64,000 nt of DNA, from contig NC_033569.1 of the NCBI RefSeq assembly GCF_001680005.1, positions 1,612,001-1,676,000 of the forward strand, in the 5' to 3' direction. Under the pieces are notes generated by a model, which was given only the letters and a program-made list of their open reading frames with translations, ran no database searches and was not told the DNA's origin. The translations under genes and the position numbers were made by a program. Of this stretch, positions 33,801 through 44,273 are shown in pieces. Source of the stretch: Plasmodium coatneyi. Taxonomy: Eukaryota > Apicomplexa > Aconoidasida > Haemosporida > Plasmodiidae. Numbering within the stretch: position 1 is the first letter of the stretch; each line of letters opens with the position of its first letter.

Positions 33801-36039
33801 CTTGGCTGAGACGATATGCATTGACTACCGGTGCAGATATGTTACTGTGACTGTCACCCCCGTTGCAGATACGTTGCTTCAAACTAATGTTTTGATTATG
33901 ACTTTGACCCTGCCTTACGTCCACATGCTGACGCTCAAGTTTAATGACATTGTTATTGTTGTGAGTGCCCACACATGGACGCTCCTGCAAATCGGGCTGA
34001 GTGTCCCTTCTCATAATGTCATTTCCAACTGTAGGGTGAAATTCCATTTGGTCCCAAAGGGCGGCTTTCCCTGAGGTAGGCACATTTGAATACTTCATCG
34101 AAAATGGGGCGCCCTTCATTTTGGCCTCACTTTTTGCCTTTCCATGTTCATATGGGGTATTCCAATCTACGTAGTTGTTATCAAATTGGGTGAAGCTGCA
34201 GGGGGGCTTACTCGAGTTGCCATTATAAGGACTTCCTTGCGATGTAGTGTGGACCCCTCCGCCGGTTCTACCATTGTAGCACATGTTGGTGTCTGAAGTA
34301 AGCACATCGTTCGAAGGATTCACTTCATAGCTACGAAACATTTCATACCTCTCAGCAAGTTGCCACGTTTTACTACCATCGGGGGAGTTCCTCTGGGCAA
34401 AATCGTTCTTCCCATTCGCCATTCGACAGATGCTACTCAGGTTAAACTCCCCTCCGTTGTCATTCGCGTTGATGCAATTTACATTTTGAAAATTGGCATT
34501 CATATGGTGATCCCCCAGATTGGTGGCTATACCTATAGGCTCCATCTTCTTATCCTCCCGTCCGCAAAGCATACCTTTGTTCTCATTCAACACGCACTGA
34601 TTTATTATGCTCACACTCTCCACGAAATTATTGCTAATCAGATTATTGCTAATTAGGTTGTTGTTGATTACGTTATTGTTAATTATGTTATTGCTAATTA
34701 TGTTGTTTATTATGTTATTGTTTATTATATTGTTGTTGATGATGTTATTGTACGTTATATTTTTTTTAAGTAAATCCTTCATTTCGTGGCAACCATACTT
34801 TACGGAAGAAGAATTACCTGACTCGTTCAACACATTTAGTGAAGAAGACAGTTCATTCGGCGCAGTGGAATAACTTTTAGGGGAGAGTAAATCCACATTT
34901 GGAATTATCTTCTGGTGTGCATCATAATTAGCATTGTCTGCCAAGTAGGAATTGTTCCTCTGTTTTGTGCAATTATTTCCATAGGTAACCTCACTAAGAG
35001 ATTTGTGCCCTGCAAAAGAGAGCGAACTAAATTCACCCGAGGTGTTATTCCCTTCCTCACAGTACATTTGTCCCGTTTGGTACACTCCATTTGAGGGCAC
35101 AGCAAAGGGGTAGTTCGGATCCCTTTCATATGCGTTAAGTAGACAATTTTGGGGAAAAATATTATCCTGAATCTCTTTATTGCCATAACTTTTGACGTCA
35201 TGGAACGTCAGGTGGTTCCCCCCGTCGTTCGCACTAATGGGGTAGTTGCGCTCATCCTGTGTAAATCCATTTGGAGGGTTCTCTCCACTTGTAGGACTTC
35301 CACCAGATGAATGGTTCATAAAAGGGGGCATGCCACAGGTGGTACCTCCACGGGTAGTAAAATTTGTGTGGCTACTATCCGTTACAGCATTCACCATGTT
35401 GATATTCTTCTTTTTCCTACACTGTGTAAAGTGCTCCACATGGTTGGTGTATGTATCTTTATACGCATCGTACTTTGCAAAAGCGGCACCCCTCTCAGAT
35501 TTGTTAACTTCACTCATCCCATAGGTCATCCTATTTTGAGGATGCACATATGGACGCTTATTTCGGTTTGCCTCCACTTTGTTGTGCACCTGGTTGTGGT
35601 AAATCTGGTCAGGTCCATCGTGCATGTGGTTCACACTGGGCTTAATACAATCATTTGGGCCACCTGGCCCAGTTAATCCTTTAGGTCCGTTTGGCCCATT
35701 TTGCCCGTTCGACTCACTTGACCCGTTTAACCCACTTGGCCCGTTTAACCCGTTTAACCCACTTGGCCCATTTAACCCACTTGGCCCATTTAACCCACTT
35801 GGCCCGTTTAACCCGTTTGGCCCGTTTCGTACACTGCCGCCACGCAATAAATTGCAGATGTTACTATACATTTGCACGTTTCTATCGCTGCAGTGTTGGT
35901 AATTATTCTTCACGCTTTGCTCACTGTACCTGTTATTCACCTCTTCATTTTGCGTGCAAATCAACTTTTTGTGTTTTATGGATACCTGGCAGTTTACGCT
36001 CATCTTTCCGCAACTGTATGGTGTGTTCATACTGTCCAC
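27826..36039 (-). CDS. ApiAP2 transcription factor with ACDC-like C-terminus
   Basis: One intronless frame of 2737 codons. A single AP2 DNA-binding domain lies at about residues 1840-1895: LPKITGVSYDKKQKLWVSHW, then KYFSVKRYGFHNARLLAIK. The last 90 residues (about 2645-2737, beginning SKITTKYILTDIKNKCLRN) look like the AP2-coincident C-terminal (ACDC) domain found in other ApiAP2 proteins. Low-complexity parts are a collagen-like Gly-X-Y tract (residues about 66-128), an Ile/Asn repeat (about 425-475) and Asn/Gly/Ser-rich linkers. A Lys-rich patch follows the AP2 domain. By position next to GRP94 it is the counterpart of the P. falciparum gene I recall as PF3D7_1222400. It should be a nuclear sequence-specific regulator. 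Its targets and stage are not readable from the sequence, and I do not assign an AP2-x symbol. Confidence 0.9.
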   Translation of the reverse strand: MDSMNTPYSCGKMSVNCQVSIKHKKLICTQNEEVNNRYSEQSVKNNYQHCSDRNVQMYSNICNLLRGGSVRNGPNGLNGPSGLNGPSGLNGPSGLNGLNGPSGLNGSSESNGQNGPNGPKGLTGPGGPNDCIKPSVNHMHDGPDQIYHNQVHNKVEANRNKRPYVHPQNRMTYGMSEVNKSERGAAFAKYDAYKDTYTNHVEHFTQCRKKKNINMVNAVTDSSHTNFTTRGGTTCGMPPFMNHSSGGSPTSGENPPNGFTQDERNYPISANDGGNHLTFHDVKSYGNKEIQDNIFPQNCLLNAYERDPNYPFAVPSNGVYQTGQMYCEEGNNTSGEFSSLSFAGHKSLSEVTYGNNCTKQRNNSYLADNANYDAHQKIIPNVDLLSPKSYSTAPNELSSSLNVLNESGNSSSVKYGCHEMKDLLKKNITYNNIINNNIINNNIINNIISNNIINNNVINNNLISNNLISNNFVESVSIINQCVLNENKGMLCGREDKKMEPIGIATNLGDHHMNANFQNVNCINANDNGGEFNLSSICRMANGKNDFAQRNSPDGSKTWQLAERYEMFRSYEVNPSNDVLTSDTNMCYNGRTGGGVHTTSQGSPYNGNSSKPPCSFTQFDNNYVDWNTPYEHGKAKSEAKMKGAPFSMKYSNVPTSGKAALWDQMEFHPTVGNDIMRRDTQPDLQERPCVGTHNNNNVIKLERQHVDVRQGQSHNQNISLKQRICNGGDSHSNISAPVVNAYRLSQDCQREQISLPNRYDKQDSDMLCSRIEHIPLNQVEKNGSANKSCHLAIDSNRSIGMDQVRGKPPNQANNIRTVSACTVNKQMSLNYNLDGPFGEVHMNSGSVSGEASHVNRQCGKATRISQPSCTTSQVSTNQWNELISMSTNYNTKGACKSSLSRRIQGGGQEKKCVIGVANSIKQRQALTRPTNRNYSSMGNFDGRPPKEELGRSNKHTEMCHQTGKGKGVTSHIKNIAVDTLYPNVQMHGSEGESREVKSQPKMRNDGLATAKRIPMGMSTEKSGNHVPGDTCVSINCKKSKTHGMKNMCNLLTLCGSHSPRKSLEVQLATELEKKKKKILDILFPSKGAPHFVNNKSIHSERSAMKYALTQLSAANQMEGGEKKKKKNSTYPLSCTILHERHDSKKKKSLKKITIDSYTSGCEEKHHENFPLECENLEEKKKIENCFLYVSRADGEKVSHGKSKVISSSSTSTVGSSNSSGHPQEEQQLHPRPLQEGGPSSVSDECAFMNGISSQVSAFPRIGTSGELPNHYGTVNGDSNPPMMDVTLQGGFDNKGNVNKAYQGYVNCVPSELFACGGGPSDAGDMLPYRSSNSNGNSNSSASVMNNSKTKEEEKMRTQNDVVVQCDLMCGGSNNGREVGNISTYANNGVYNMGLPTHDERLFSSRDGNAGGEVSMLSAPNVPQECSNYVLINSCSVNCPDGTDAVVCPSNASNIQGSSNRSNNLGDSPCNPVCGDVSGNKPNSDNNNAVLHTNEGALPTQLSSFQGGYDSRAPNCANDTEDNSKGYTVNGVNAAGCVAIARNVRDVGDISSVNNVNSVNMVNAPCYAKRNPCKDRTQECETQINDFIGNSIPKESTDGEHMMNMNQCENATLINKEMGGTSTPFACPENAQQVTTIKMPNINIPSEGALSTNGTVMSAFQESGKNFQSDNPVNENAVKLFNGQGEANCKVNNAEVNGLTNSLISANVISSHVNPFYGANEPTCDMGKGHMPNVAANNFNHAVSSCTENDGKTTNTGGSSKGNSTNRRSQKERRSTGSRKAAPRVATKSTANVTVITASNITSDATTPSNTSNGLQKKDKAEENEKKEDEEELHEKVKDLPKITGVSYDKKQKLWVSHWRSNCKTIHKYFSVKRYGFHNARLLAIKCRKQNTKYISTDPVFAYKVGSQSGVQLVTQPGTQSKESEICGGENHTSGEVVQVTGIMCDKKPCRKSYSIRKKPKGKSKHCQGVDFPRELPPNESAESDTHGVGAQKGDPGNGPLGRANPIKVSQKISHQNGPPLSGGHPGSGNLSNGQTQHMHIPEERNQVCSPPGKNDQGVIYPQKVEGSNDQAQMLRENELVGKSTLKGETSHAYSSSGKVCVPHFLKQQESQATNCSGGGISGSVNSISNGYLGNTLNSTHNGSLNGSESAQNFQAEEQRQSVICGKTGQQGKNEKVEKSNRKKDYLINAQLHKKLIKNELYNKLINNQLSNERIKNSNYYCSLINSKFYIQVINNHLHAQLQRKQREVTKGCSNGLYNGQCKNAASLGKNSFSNSENFTNSKTMQDQNAHNLFLRSSSGDAAAGVTGGGTHKGNPHFTNAGPTYGGKIITPGEYANNGTSPYSKNSNPPIDGKRSGFPNDSPRLGASLPMVQNYPNVKDGNNLLSCAGLQNGSGSNNTNGDKGCAGMHVKDEAPYFGRTAQMIENNFNLEGASTFSNGEKFLSGGPIQYRNNISNNQGGLMNVSSSSIVRNNHNVQDAVNPYINREGPVSSGGNNSRGVVNEGGVLLNGMATQGRHFLPGSNSSSSNNGSNQNNCFRSDGRDALEGKCTSLNNDPLKGTTQYGYSGNFEYNNNYGNQFYADGKYHHRNGADIQRATMQEGYLLNTRMGNEMLNEGHSKVSESDGGRTLLPPNESNPVNQMDEEKNKLMISKITTKYILTDIKNKCLRNCSSNFLKHFPDIKNVINKHINKISEANSICTIRPYIQLFSKLLEKRKLLHMLAPNAQELYIYSLQKLPL
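34620..34765 (-). repeat. Ile/Asn repeat in the ApiAP2 protein
   Basis: The minus strand encodes about nine units of I/V-I-N-N-N or L-I-S-N-N (NNNIINNNIINNNIINNIIS and onward), from an AT-rich 15-bp repeat. Such Asn-rich expansions are common in Plasmodium regulators. Confidence 0.85.
35650..35845 (-). repeat. Collagen-like Gly-X-Y tract in the ApiAP2 protein
   Basis: The encoded sequence runs as GPN-GLN-GPS-GLN-GPS-GLN units: 12 triplets, one broken triplet (ESN), then six more including GPK-GLT-GPG-GPN. The DNA is an 18-bp repeat whose plus strand alternates TTTAACCCACTTGGCCCA-type units. Confidence 0.9.
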
Positions 36040-37099
36040 TGCCGCGCTTTTCGTGGAATACCGTTAGGGGCGAAAAAAATTGGAGCGCATGGGCATATGT
36101 GCGCTTGTGCGTGCACATGAAGATCTGCGCGCATGTACATATACGGGTGGTCCTCGTATATCCCCGTGCATGCACCCATATATGGCTGCATGCGCTGAAG
36201 TTAGCTCTGGCGTTCGTTGAATGGGGCTTTTAATTTAAAAAAAAAAAAGAAAGCTGGGTAGAAGGGGGGACAGAAAATTTGCAAAAAATTAGCTAAAAAT
36301 TAGCCCTATTTTGCCATTGTTTCGGCGAATTATCACCAAATTATGAGCAAACTATACCAGCATCATGTTAGCGAAAAACGCGAGAAAGGATTTTCCTTCC
36401 CCCGTTCCACCTCCCCTTCTAAATGCAACAAGCGAAAATCATTCACAATGTAAACTCAATTCCTTTTTACCTCTAATATTTTGCGAACACATCATCACTG
36501 GTTAACATCAGGCAAAAAAAAAAAGGGGTGTGTAAAGGGCATTCCGCGCACCCATTAGACGCCAAAGGGGGGGAAAAAAAAACTGATCAATGTGAAGATA
36601 ATCAGAACGAATTATCGTTAAGCAAAACGAATTAGAATGAAACAAAAACATGAATCACTTTTATTGGGATCGAATTGTATGCTATAAAAAAAAAAAAAAA
36701 ACTGATAAGATGGTATGAGAGGAAAATTTTCTTTCCCTTCCAGTGTTCGCCAAACTTGAAGTCAAGTCCATCATTACTATGTTGGGCTTCATCAGGAAGA
36801 GATGAATGAGCCAATTTTTTGTGATTAACAATGTTGGGCAAAAAAAGAGTTAGGTGAAATAGACATTAAGCTATCGTTACTGTGTTATCCTTATTGATAT
36901 CGTTATGTTATGCGCACTGTTAATGTTCACAGCGCAGTATCGCACAGTTGTGAGTGGTGTACCAGCTGGTGGCCAAGGAAAGAGGCGAATTACCACACAT
37001 ACACACACACGCACATATACAATCGCAAGCAACCAATGTCAGTATAGCTAAACACATTTACAATCCGAATGAAATTACCAGTAATGGATAATTGTACAG

Positions 37100-37134
<35 letters not shown>

Positions 37135-40100
37135 AGGACAAATATTGCATCCCTATGGAAGAACAAAAAAATGTGTTAATAACAGGGTATGTTAATATAG
37201 CATATAATGTATATGTGTGACGAGGGGGGAGGAAAACACATCACAATAATGGGCGTATGAAATATGCTACGACGTTAATATTATCAGTATGGTTACACAT
37301 CGTGCATAGTCGTACAAGCCCATTAGTACATACGTTGATACGGCCATGCGAACATGTTCCCTTACATGTGTGTGTTTGTAAACTTAGAATAACACTGTAA
37401 AACAAATTGCACTTTTCTAATAATGCTCCCCTCATGCATGTGATGGAGTAAAAAAAAAAAAAAAAAGGAGGTGTAATTGGTATTTCCCACCAAAATGATA
37501 GGGTACCAACTGTGAAGAGTCATTCGCTTAGAAAAAAATCCTAAGACGATTTAAATGGCTTGCATTTTGTGAATATTGTTTCTTTTTCTATTCAAGGGGT
37601 ACTATGCCCTTTCAGGAATGTATCCCTTTGGTGTAGTGTTACGTTTGTACTTATGGTGATATGTGCTATGCGTCTGTGCGCTTTTCATCACATACTCGTG
37701 GATGTTTAAGCATACATACGTTTGGTGAGCACACACTGGGGCACACATGCTAATATATGCGTGGGTAACTGCGACTTAGACTGAAAAAAAAAAAAAAAAA
37801 AAAAAGCGAATTACGAACACTTCAGAGAGATGCAAAATGTGAAAAGCGAAAAGGAAATAGTTAAATGCGCAGTGTTAAATGGAAAGCCCAAAAAAAGAGC
37901 ACCGCAAATGTACATAATCAATCGCACACACGCTGGTAAAAATGCCGAGCGTTTTTTTTTTTTTTTGTTTTTTCTCAAATTTTGCACAGAAAAAGTGATA
38001 AAGGCGCGTGCGCCGGTAAATGCAAGGGTAAAAATAAGCACAGTTAGAAATTTCCTGAAATGGGTTAAATGTATTTTTCATGTCTATGACTTAATGCTCA
38101 GGTTTTCCATTCGCCATTTCGGTTAATGTCTCATTATTCAATGGCTTTATTTCTCTTTTACTTATTTTCTTTTTTACCTCTCTTTACATAGTTCACATGT
38201 AGCAATTACATTTTCCTACCACCCGCCCTTTTGCAATTAAAAATTCACAAACGGGGAAGAGCAACTGGCTGACCGATTTCTCGGACGCTTTCATGAGGGT
38301 GTAAATTGATGAGGCGGTCAAGTGGGAACAATACACTTGGCAATATTGTGCTTCTCGCGAAATGGGCGGGATCCTACGCATATTTATATATATATAAACA
38401 CGTGTGTGTAGGCTCCCCTCATGTAAGTGTAGGATCGTTAACTCGGGTTACGTACACCTAGAGCTACCCGCAAATGCACATCGCGCAACTGAATTTTGTT
38501 CCTTTGAAGAGAGCCAAATTCCAACTTACACGTATAAAAAAGAGAAAGCGAAGAAAATAAATTTAAGCAAAAAAAATAAAAAAAAAAGTAAAGGAGATAG
38601 TCAAATTGTTGTTATTTTCTTTTTTTTATTACATGCCTATTAGCCCCAACAGGTAGAGCGGCAGATTATTTCTCCACCTAGGGAATGAGAATGAATAAAA
38701 AGTTGTGGCAAAATTTTTCTACCCTTCCTTTTAATAACTTTTGAATGAACCTTCACACGTTATTTTGAGACGGTATTACAGAGGGACATTTTACACAAAA
38801 ATGTTTACGCATGTTTCGAGGGGGAGTGTGCCCCGATACAGAGACACCCCGCCATTTGCATGCGTTCGTCATAGCCAAATTTAGCAATAAGCGAAACAGG
38901 AAAATATTAAATGGCGAAAAAAAACATACCAGCGTGGATTGCGACGCGCTAGTTTGTTCCCTGTCCCTTCAGAAAAAATAAACTATGTATAAGATACATA
39001 GATGTTTGGTCATACGTCTATCTACCTTTTGTAGAACTACCCTTTTCGCTCAACTGATGTGTTTTCCTTACGAATAACCGAGCAATCGACAATCGAAAGA
39101 AAAAGAATTTTCAGTGAGGAAAACTGTCTCACCGTCAAGGCAAATTCGGTTACGTATCAACCATTGCGCGTAAAAAAAGTTGATACGTGTGTGCAATTTT
39201 ACACATCGTTCGCACATTTCTCAGTGGCTAAATTTTGCGGTCAACGGTTGTTTACTTGTTCGATTAATTTCCACGTTGTCTATTTTTTTTTCCACCCAAT
39301 GATGCCTTTTTCAAGTGACGTTGCTACTGCAATTTGCATCTCCTTCTCTGCACACATGTTTTCTTAATAAGGGAATTATAACCTGAAAAGGTGAAATTAC
39401 AATTATTGCAATTAATAGGCTACTTGTTGGCAGCGCTATGGTAATGCACAGATGTCCGATTCACCCATTTGGCTTTCCCCGAAGATGCTGCTTTTTTGAC
39501 GGTTCACCCACAATTGCTAAAGAGAAGCCAACAGTGGTGCTTGCAAAAAGGGGGCTATATTCCTCTCCACATAAAAAAGGATAGGCTAATCTTTTCATGC
39601 TACTTTCAAGAGATTGAGTGTGCCTTTTTCCTTGCTTCCTTCATTCGGGGGCAGCGCTGCTGCTCAAAAATGGTACACTGTGTAAAAAAGCACAAGAGAC
39701 TGTATAAGCGGAGAAAACAAGCAGGGATACACCAATTTGGAAACAGACACATGTATCCTCGCACACCGGAATGGGAAAAAAAAAATATATCCCCCAAATG
39801 CGTGCGTTCCAAAAATTTATCCTCACATAGCTGCGTTTGTGCTACGGTTAGGAAATCTTGTTTCCCTTAAAGAGGCGCATTTTACGCAGTTGCCACGCGT
39901 TACTTTTTTTTTTGTCGATTCATTTGCTCATTTTTTCTTCTTCCTTTTTTATCAATATTAAAAATTATAACTATGCTCACGCCACAAGGGGGCCTGTTTG
40001 CATTTGTTCATTTGGAACAGGGGTACCATATGGATACCCCTAAACGTTGACAGCGTCATGCCCCTGTGTGTGTACTTATATACTACGTGGGGAGTTACGT

Positions 40101-41828
40101 GTACATGTACGAATTTGCAGTTTGCCTACACATGTTTGGTGCTTCATGAGCATCTTTTTTCAACACTTCAAATGGGAAGGTCCCACAGATAGAATGAAAT
40201 AAAAACAAAATGTAAATCGTGTGAAACTGACGTTGCCGTGTTTTGGGGCATGTCCCTTATCGAACCACTAAAGAAGTGTACTTTATTTTATGTGTGCAAA
40301 GTGAGGACTTCCCCTGCCACAGCACTAGATTTGCATGCCATACAAAAAGTGCACAATCCTTACCCCTTCCTCCGTCCACATTTTCTAATTAGCTACGGTT
40401 TTTAAAAAAACGGGGCTTCCCTCACGAATGGACGAATTGGGTGCCCACTTGGCCCATTTCACTGTGCCCCTGTTTTTGTTCATTCCAAGAGGGGGGGATA
40501 AAAATATCACCCTGTAACTGTAGCTGTGGATGTGAATGGAAAATAGGTACAAACGTAAAGGCAAATGCGGATGATGATGCGACTGAGCAGCTTATCCAAA
40601 TCGAGTTGAACTATGTAGCTGTTTCTTTTTCACGCAAGCCCTACTTTACATTTAACCTCGCACGGGGGAAGAAGGCTGCCAAAGGAGCCCATACATATAG
40701 GCTATCATTTGCATACATATGACGTGCTGCCAAGGAAGCGTATAGTATCACAAATGGAACCCCTGATGTAATTCAAACAATAAAAAAAAATACACTTATA
40801 GTGTTAAGGATATACCACGGGAAATTATGTAGCTTTTTTTTCCTTTGAATACACAGTTTATTTCCATTCCCAAGTAGGGCAGTAATTTTACTTAAACATT
40901 TTTTTTTTTATTTTATTTTACATGTAAGAATGAAATTTCATGCATACAATTTTGTGCAATTTTTTTTTTTTTCCACCTAAATTTATTAATATAATTTTTT
41001 CCGACTTATATGTACATGAATTTCTTTTTTCATCCTGTGAGCTTAATTTCTTTTTTTCCTTTTATGGTATATATTTCCATTTTTGTTTGTTTGTTTTTTT
41101 TTCTTTTGCATATATTTGCATATTTTTACATACCACTGGTTCAGTTATCCTTTCTTGGTTTTTTTTTTTTTTTTTTTTCACCCCCGCGTCGTGAACTGAT
41201 CGCTCTGTTTCTTTTTCTTTTTTTAAGAGCGTACTTTCACGGGAAAGCGAATTAACAGGCATAAGAGTGTAGCCGATCTCGTTCGAACGTTTGCGTCATT
41301 ATAAGTTTGTAGCATGCATAGGCATAAATGTTTACATATGTACTTGCATATACAACGCATGCGTAGGCCCATGAGTTTGGAATGCACAAGCCTTTAAGCC
41401 CACGCAAGAGCCGCATACGTAAGAAGCCTGCCCCCATTCTCTGCTTGCACCACGACAACTCAGACAGTACCAACGTCCTCGAGTTAGAAGCAGAGAGCAG
41501 GACTGCATGTGCTTATGAACAACCACGCGTGAGCATACATTGTGTAAAATATAATTTAATTAGAACGGGTCAGTAGTAAGCGCGCAGATCTATTTGTATA
41601 CGCACGTGTACATGTATATATGCATGCGTGTAGTTGTGCGCCCCCCAATTGTATGCTTGTGCAAGAATTGTTTTGTGCGAGGACGGTCAGTGAGGGATAA
41701 TTAATTGGTGACGAGCGGCTATCCAGCGGTAATTATTACTGACCGATCTGCTTAGCAAAGTTTACAGCCCATCCGTAGTTATTAAGCGGACGAATAAAAA
41801 CTGAACACGTACCCCCATCTCAGCCAAA
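36040..41828. other. 5.8-kb divergent intergenic region ApiAP2 / GRP94
   Basis: This region must contain the promoters of both flanking genes. It holds long homopolymers (34 A at 37100-37133, further A runs near 37450 and 37783, T runs near 41160). A few open frames of about 90-133 codons occur (for example 39469-39870 and 40441-40722, plus strand) without recognisable domains. A tRNA-like A-box string near 38652 has no matching T-arm. I see no supported gene. Confidence 0.7.
37100..37133. repeat. Poly(A) tract, 34 nt
   Basis: This is an uninterrupted run of 34 A, the longest homopolymer in the window. Its exact length is likely to vary between isolates and sequencing runs. Confidence 0.9.
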
Positions 41829-44273
41829 ATGAAACTCAACAGAGTGTTTCCATGCGCTCTACTCATCTGCGCGCTGCTCCCCAGTTGGGCACCCAACACC
41901 TGCAATGTACTGTGTGAAAGTAATGAAGGAAAAGTGGAAGAGAAGGATAGTAAAGAAGGACCAAAGAAAGACTCAGACAACATCCCAGAAATTAGCGACA
42001 ATGAAAAACCAACATCAGGCATAGAACAGCACCAATACCAAACGGAGGTAACCAGACTGATGGACATAATTGTGAATTCCTTATACACACAGAAGGAGGT
42101 GTTCCTCAGAGAATTAATTTCCAATGCAGCTGACGCGTTGGAGAAAATTCGATTCATGTCTCTGTCAGACGAAAATGTATTAGGAGAGGAGAAAAAATTG
42201 GAAATAAGAATATCAGCCAACAAGGAAAAGAATATTTTATCGATCACGGATACAGGTATTGGTATGACAAAGGAAGACCTGATTAACAACTTGGGAACAA
42301 TTGCCAAATCAGGGACATCAAACTTTTTGGAAGCTATATCGAAAAGTGGAGGTGACATGAGTCTGATAGGACAATTCGGTGTAGGGTTTTATTCTGCATT
42401 TTTAGTGGCAGACAAGGTTATCGTATACACGAAGAATAATAATGATGAGCAGTACATTTGGGAATCCACCGCCGATGCTAAATTTTCCATTTATAAGGAC
42501 CCCAGAGGATCAACCCTGAAGAGAGGAACGAGAATATCGTTACACTTAAAAGATGATGCTACCAACCTGATGAATGATAAGAAGTTGGTGGACTTGATTT
42601 CCAAGTACAGTCAGTTCATTCAGTACCCCATTTATCTGCTACACGAAAATGTGTACACGGAGGAAGTACTGGCCGATATAGCCAAAGAAATGGAAAACGA
42701 TCCCAACTATGACAGCGTTAAAGTGGAAGAAACGGATGACCCAAATAAGAAGACAAGAACTGTAGAGAAGAAAGTAAAAAAATGGAAACTAATGAATGAG
42801 CAGAAGCCTATTTGGTTAAGGCCACCCAAAGAGTTAACCGACGCAGATTACAAGAAATTTTTCAGTGTCCTCTCCGGCTACAATGATGAACCCCTATATC
42901 ACATACACTTCTTCGCAGAGGGAGAAATCGAATTTAAGTGTTTAATATATATCCCGTCTAGAGCGCCATCCATAAATGACCACTTGTTCACCAAACAGAA
43001 CTCCATCAAATTGTACGTCAGAAGAGTTCTCGTGGCAGACGAATTTGTGGAGTTCCTCCCCAGGTATATGAGCTTCGTAAAGGGAGTAGTAGACAGTGAC
43101 GATCTCCCACTTAACGTGTCCAGAGAGCAACTACAACAGAACAAAATTCTAAAAGCTGTGTCGAAAAGAATTGTGAGGAAGATCCTAGACACCTTCCGCA
43201 CGCTGTACATAAATGGAAAGAAAAACAAAGAAGATTTGAGAGCAGAACTGGCAAAAGAAACGGATGAAGAGAAAAAAAAAGAAATCCAAAAAAAAATTAA
43301 TGAACCAAGTACCTACAAATTAATATACAAGGAGTACAGGAAGTATTTAAAAACAGGATGCTATGAGGATGATATTAACAGGAATAAAATTGTTAAGCTA
43401 CTTTTATTCAAAACGATGTTACACCCGAAGAGCATTTCGTTGGACACCTATGTAGAAAATATGAAGCCGGATCAGAAGTTTATCTACTACGCTTCGGGAG
43501 AATCGTATGAATATTTGTCCAAAATTCCTCAGTTGCAAATTTTCAAAAAGAAAAACATCGACGTTGTATTTTTAACCGAGTCCGTGGATGAGTCCTGCGT
43601 TCAGAGGGTACAAGAATATGACGGAAAAAAATTCAAGTCCATTCAGAAGGGAGAAATTACCTTCGATTTAACAGATGATGAGAAGAAAAAAGAAGAAAAA
43701 GTAAAAAAAATGTACAAGGCATTGATTGATGTCATTTCGGATACCCTGCGAAATCAAATTTTCAAGGTGGAAATTTCGAGAAGACTGGTTGACGCTCCAT
43801 GCGCGGTCGTATCAACCGAATGGGGGTTATCAGGACAAATGGAAAAACTCATGAAAATAAATGTTAATAATTCAGACCAAATAAGAGCTATGAGTGGTCA
43901 GAAAATTTTAGAAATAAATCCAGACCATCCAATCATGATCGACTTGCTAAAAAGATCAGTTTCCAATCCGAAAGATTCTCAGTTAACTGAAAGCATTAAA
44001 ATTATTTACCAGTCTGCGAAATTGGCTTCTGGCTTTGACTTGGAGGACACTGCAGATTTGGCCCAAATTGTATACGACCACATTAACCAGAAGTTAGGTG
44101 TAGATAACAACCTCAAGATTGACGATTTGGACCCCGCCATATTTGAGACCAAGAAGTTGGAACAGGAGGACTCTGGAGATGCGCAGAAGTTCCACGAAGA
44201 GATCAACATCGATGATGAGATACAGAAACAGGACTCCACGACCGACTCCTCTCCGAAGAACGACGAGTTGTAA
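41829..44273 (+). CDS. GRP94: Endoplasmin, ER HSP90 chaperone (GRP94)
   Basis: An 814-residue single-exon HSP90 of the ER lumen, which folds secretory and membrane proteins using ATP. A hydrophobic signal peptide is at about residues 1-25 (RVFPCALLICALLPSW). The HSP90 N-terminal ATPase motifs follow in order: ELISNAADALEKIR (about 95), DTGIGMTKEDLINNLGTIAK (about 140) and GQFGVGFYSAFLVADKV (about 181). A charged linker rich in Lys/Glu (about 295-320) follows. The middle domain has PIWLRPPKELT and the conserved LPLNVSREQLQQNKI. The C-terminal dimerisation part ends in an acidic tail and NDEL, a KDEL-type retrieval signal. Length and ends match GRP94 and not cytosolic HSP90, which would end MEEVD. 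It is the syntenic anchor of the locus. Confidence 0.97.
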   Translation: MKLNRVFPCALLICALLPSWAPNTCNVLCESNEGKVEEKDSKEGPKKDSDNIPEISDNEKPTSGIEQHQYQTEVTRLMDIIVNSLYTQKEVFLRELISNAADALEKIRFMSLSDENVLGEEKKLEIRISANKEKNILSITDTGIGMTKEDLINNLGTIAKSGTSNFLEAISKSGGDMSLIGQFGVGFYSAFLVADKVIVYTKNNNDEQYIWESTADAKFSIYKDPRGSTLKRGTRISLHLKDDATNLMNDKKLVDLISKYSQFIQYPIYLLHENVYTEEVLADIAKEMENDPNYDSVKVEETDDPNKKTRTVEKKVKKWKLMNEQKPIWLRPPKELTDADYKKFFSVLSGYNDEPLYHIHFFAEGEIEFKCLIYIPSRAPSINDHLFTKQNSIKLYVRRVLVADEFVEFLPRYMSFVKGVVDSDDLPLNVSREQLQQNKILKAVSKRIVRKILDTFRTLYINGKKNKEDLRAELAKETDEEKKKEIQKKINEPSTYKLIYKEYRKYLKTGCYEDDINRNKIVKLLLFKTMLHPKSISLDTYVENMKPDQKFIYYASGESYEYLSKIPQLQIFKKKNIDVVFLTESVDESCVQRVQEYDGKKFKSIQKGEITFDLTDDEKKKEEKVKKMYKALIDVISDTLRNQIFKVEISRRLVDAPCAVVSTEWGLSGQMEKLMKINVNNSDQIRAMSGQKILEINPDHPIMIDLLKRSVSNPKDSQLTESIKIIYQSAKLASGFDLEDTADLAQIVYDHINQKLGVDNNLKIDDLDPAIFETKKLEQEDSGDAQKFHEEINIDDEIQKQDSTTDSSPKNDEL

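Noticed and set aside
35690..35830. Telomere-like TTTAACCC/GGGTTAAA words
   Set aside because: They are the codon-level repeat of the Gly-X-Y tract inside the ApiAP2 gene and not arrays of the Plasmodium TT(T/C)AGGG telomere unit.
38641..38700. A-box-like tRNA fragment (GGTAGAGCGGCAGA)
   Set aside because: There is no matching T-arm (GGTTCGANTC) within tRNA distance and no cloverleaf.
39469..39870. 133-codon plus-strand open frame in the ApiAP2/GRP94 divergent region
   Set aside because: No domain, no leader and no splice partner; its length is possible by chance in this less AT-rich genome.
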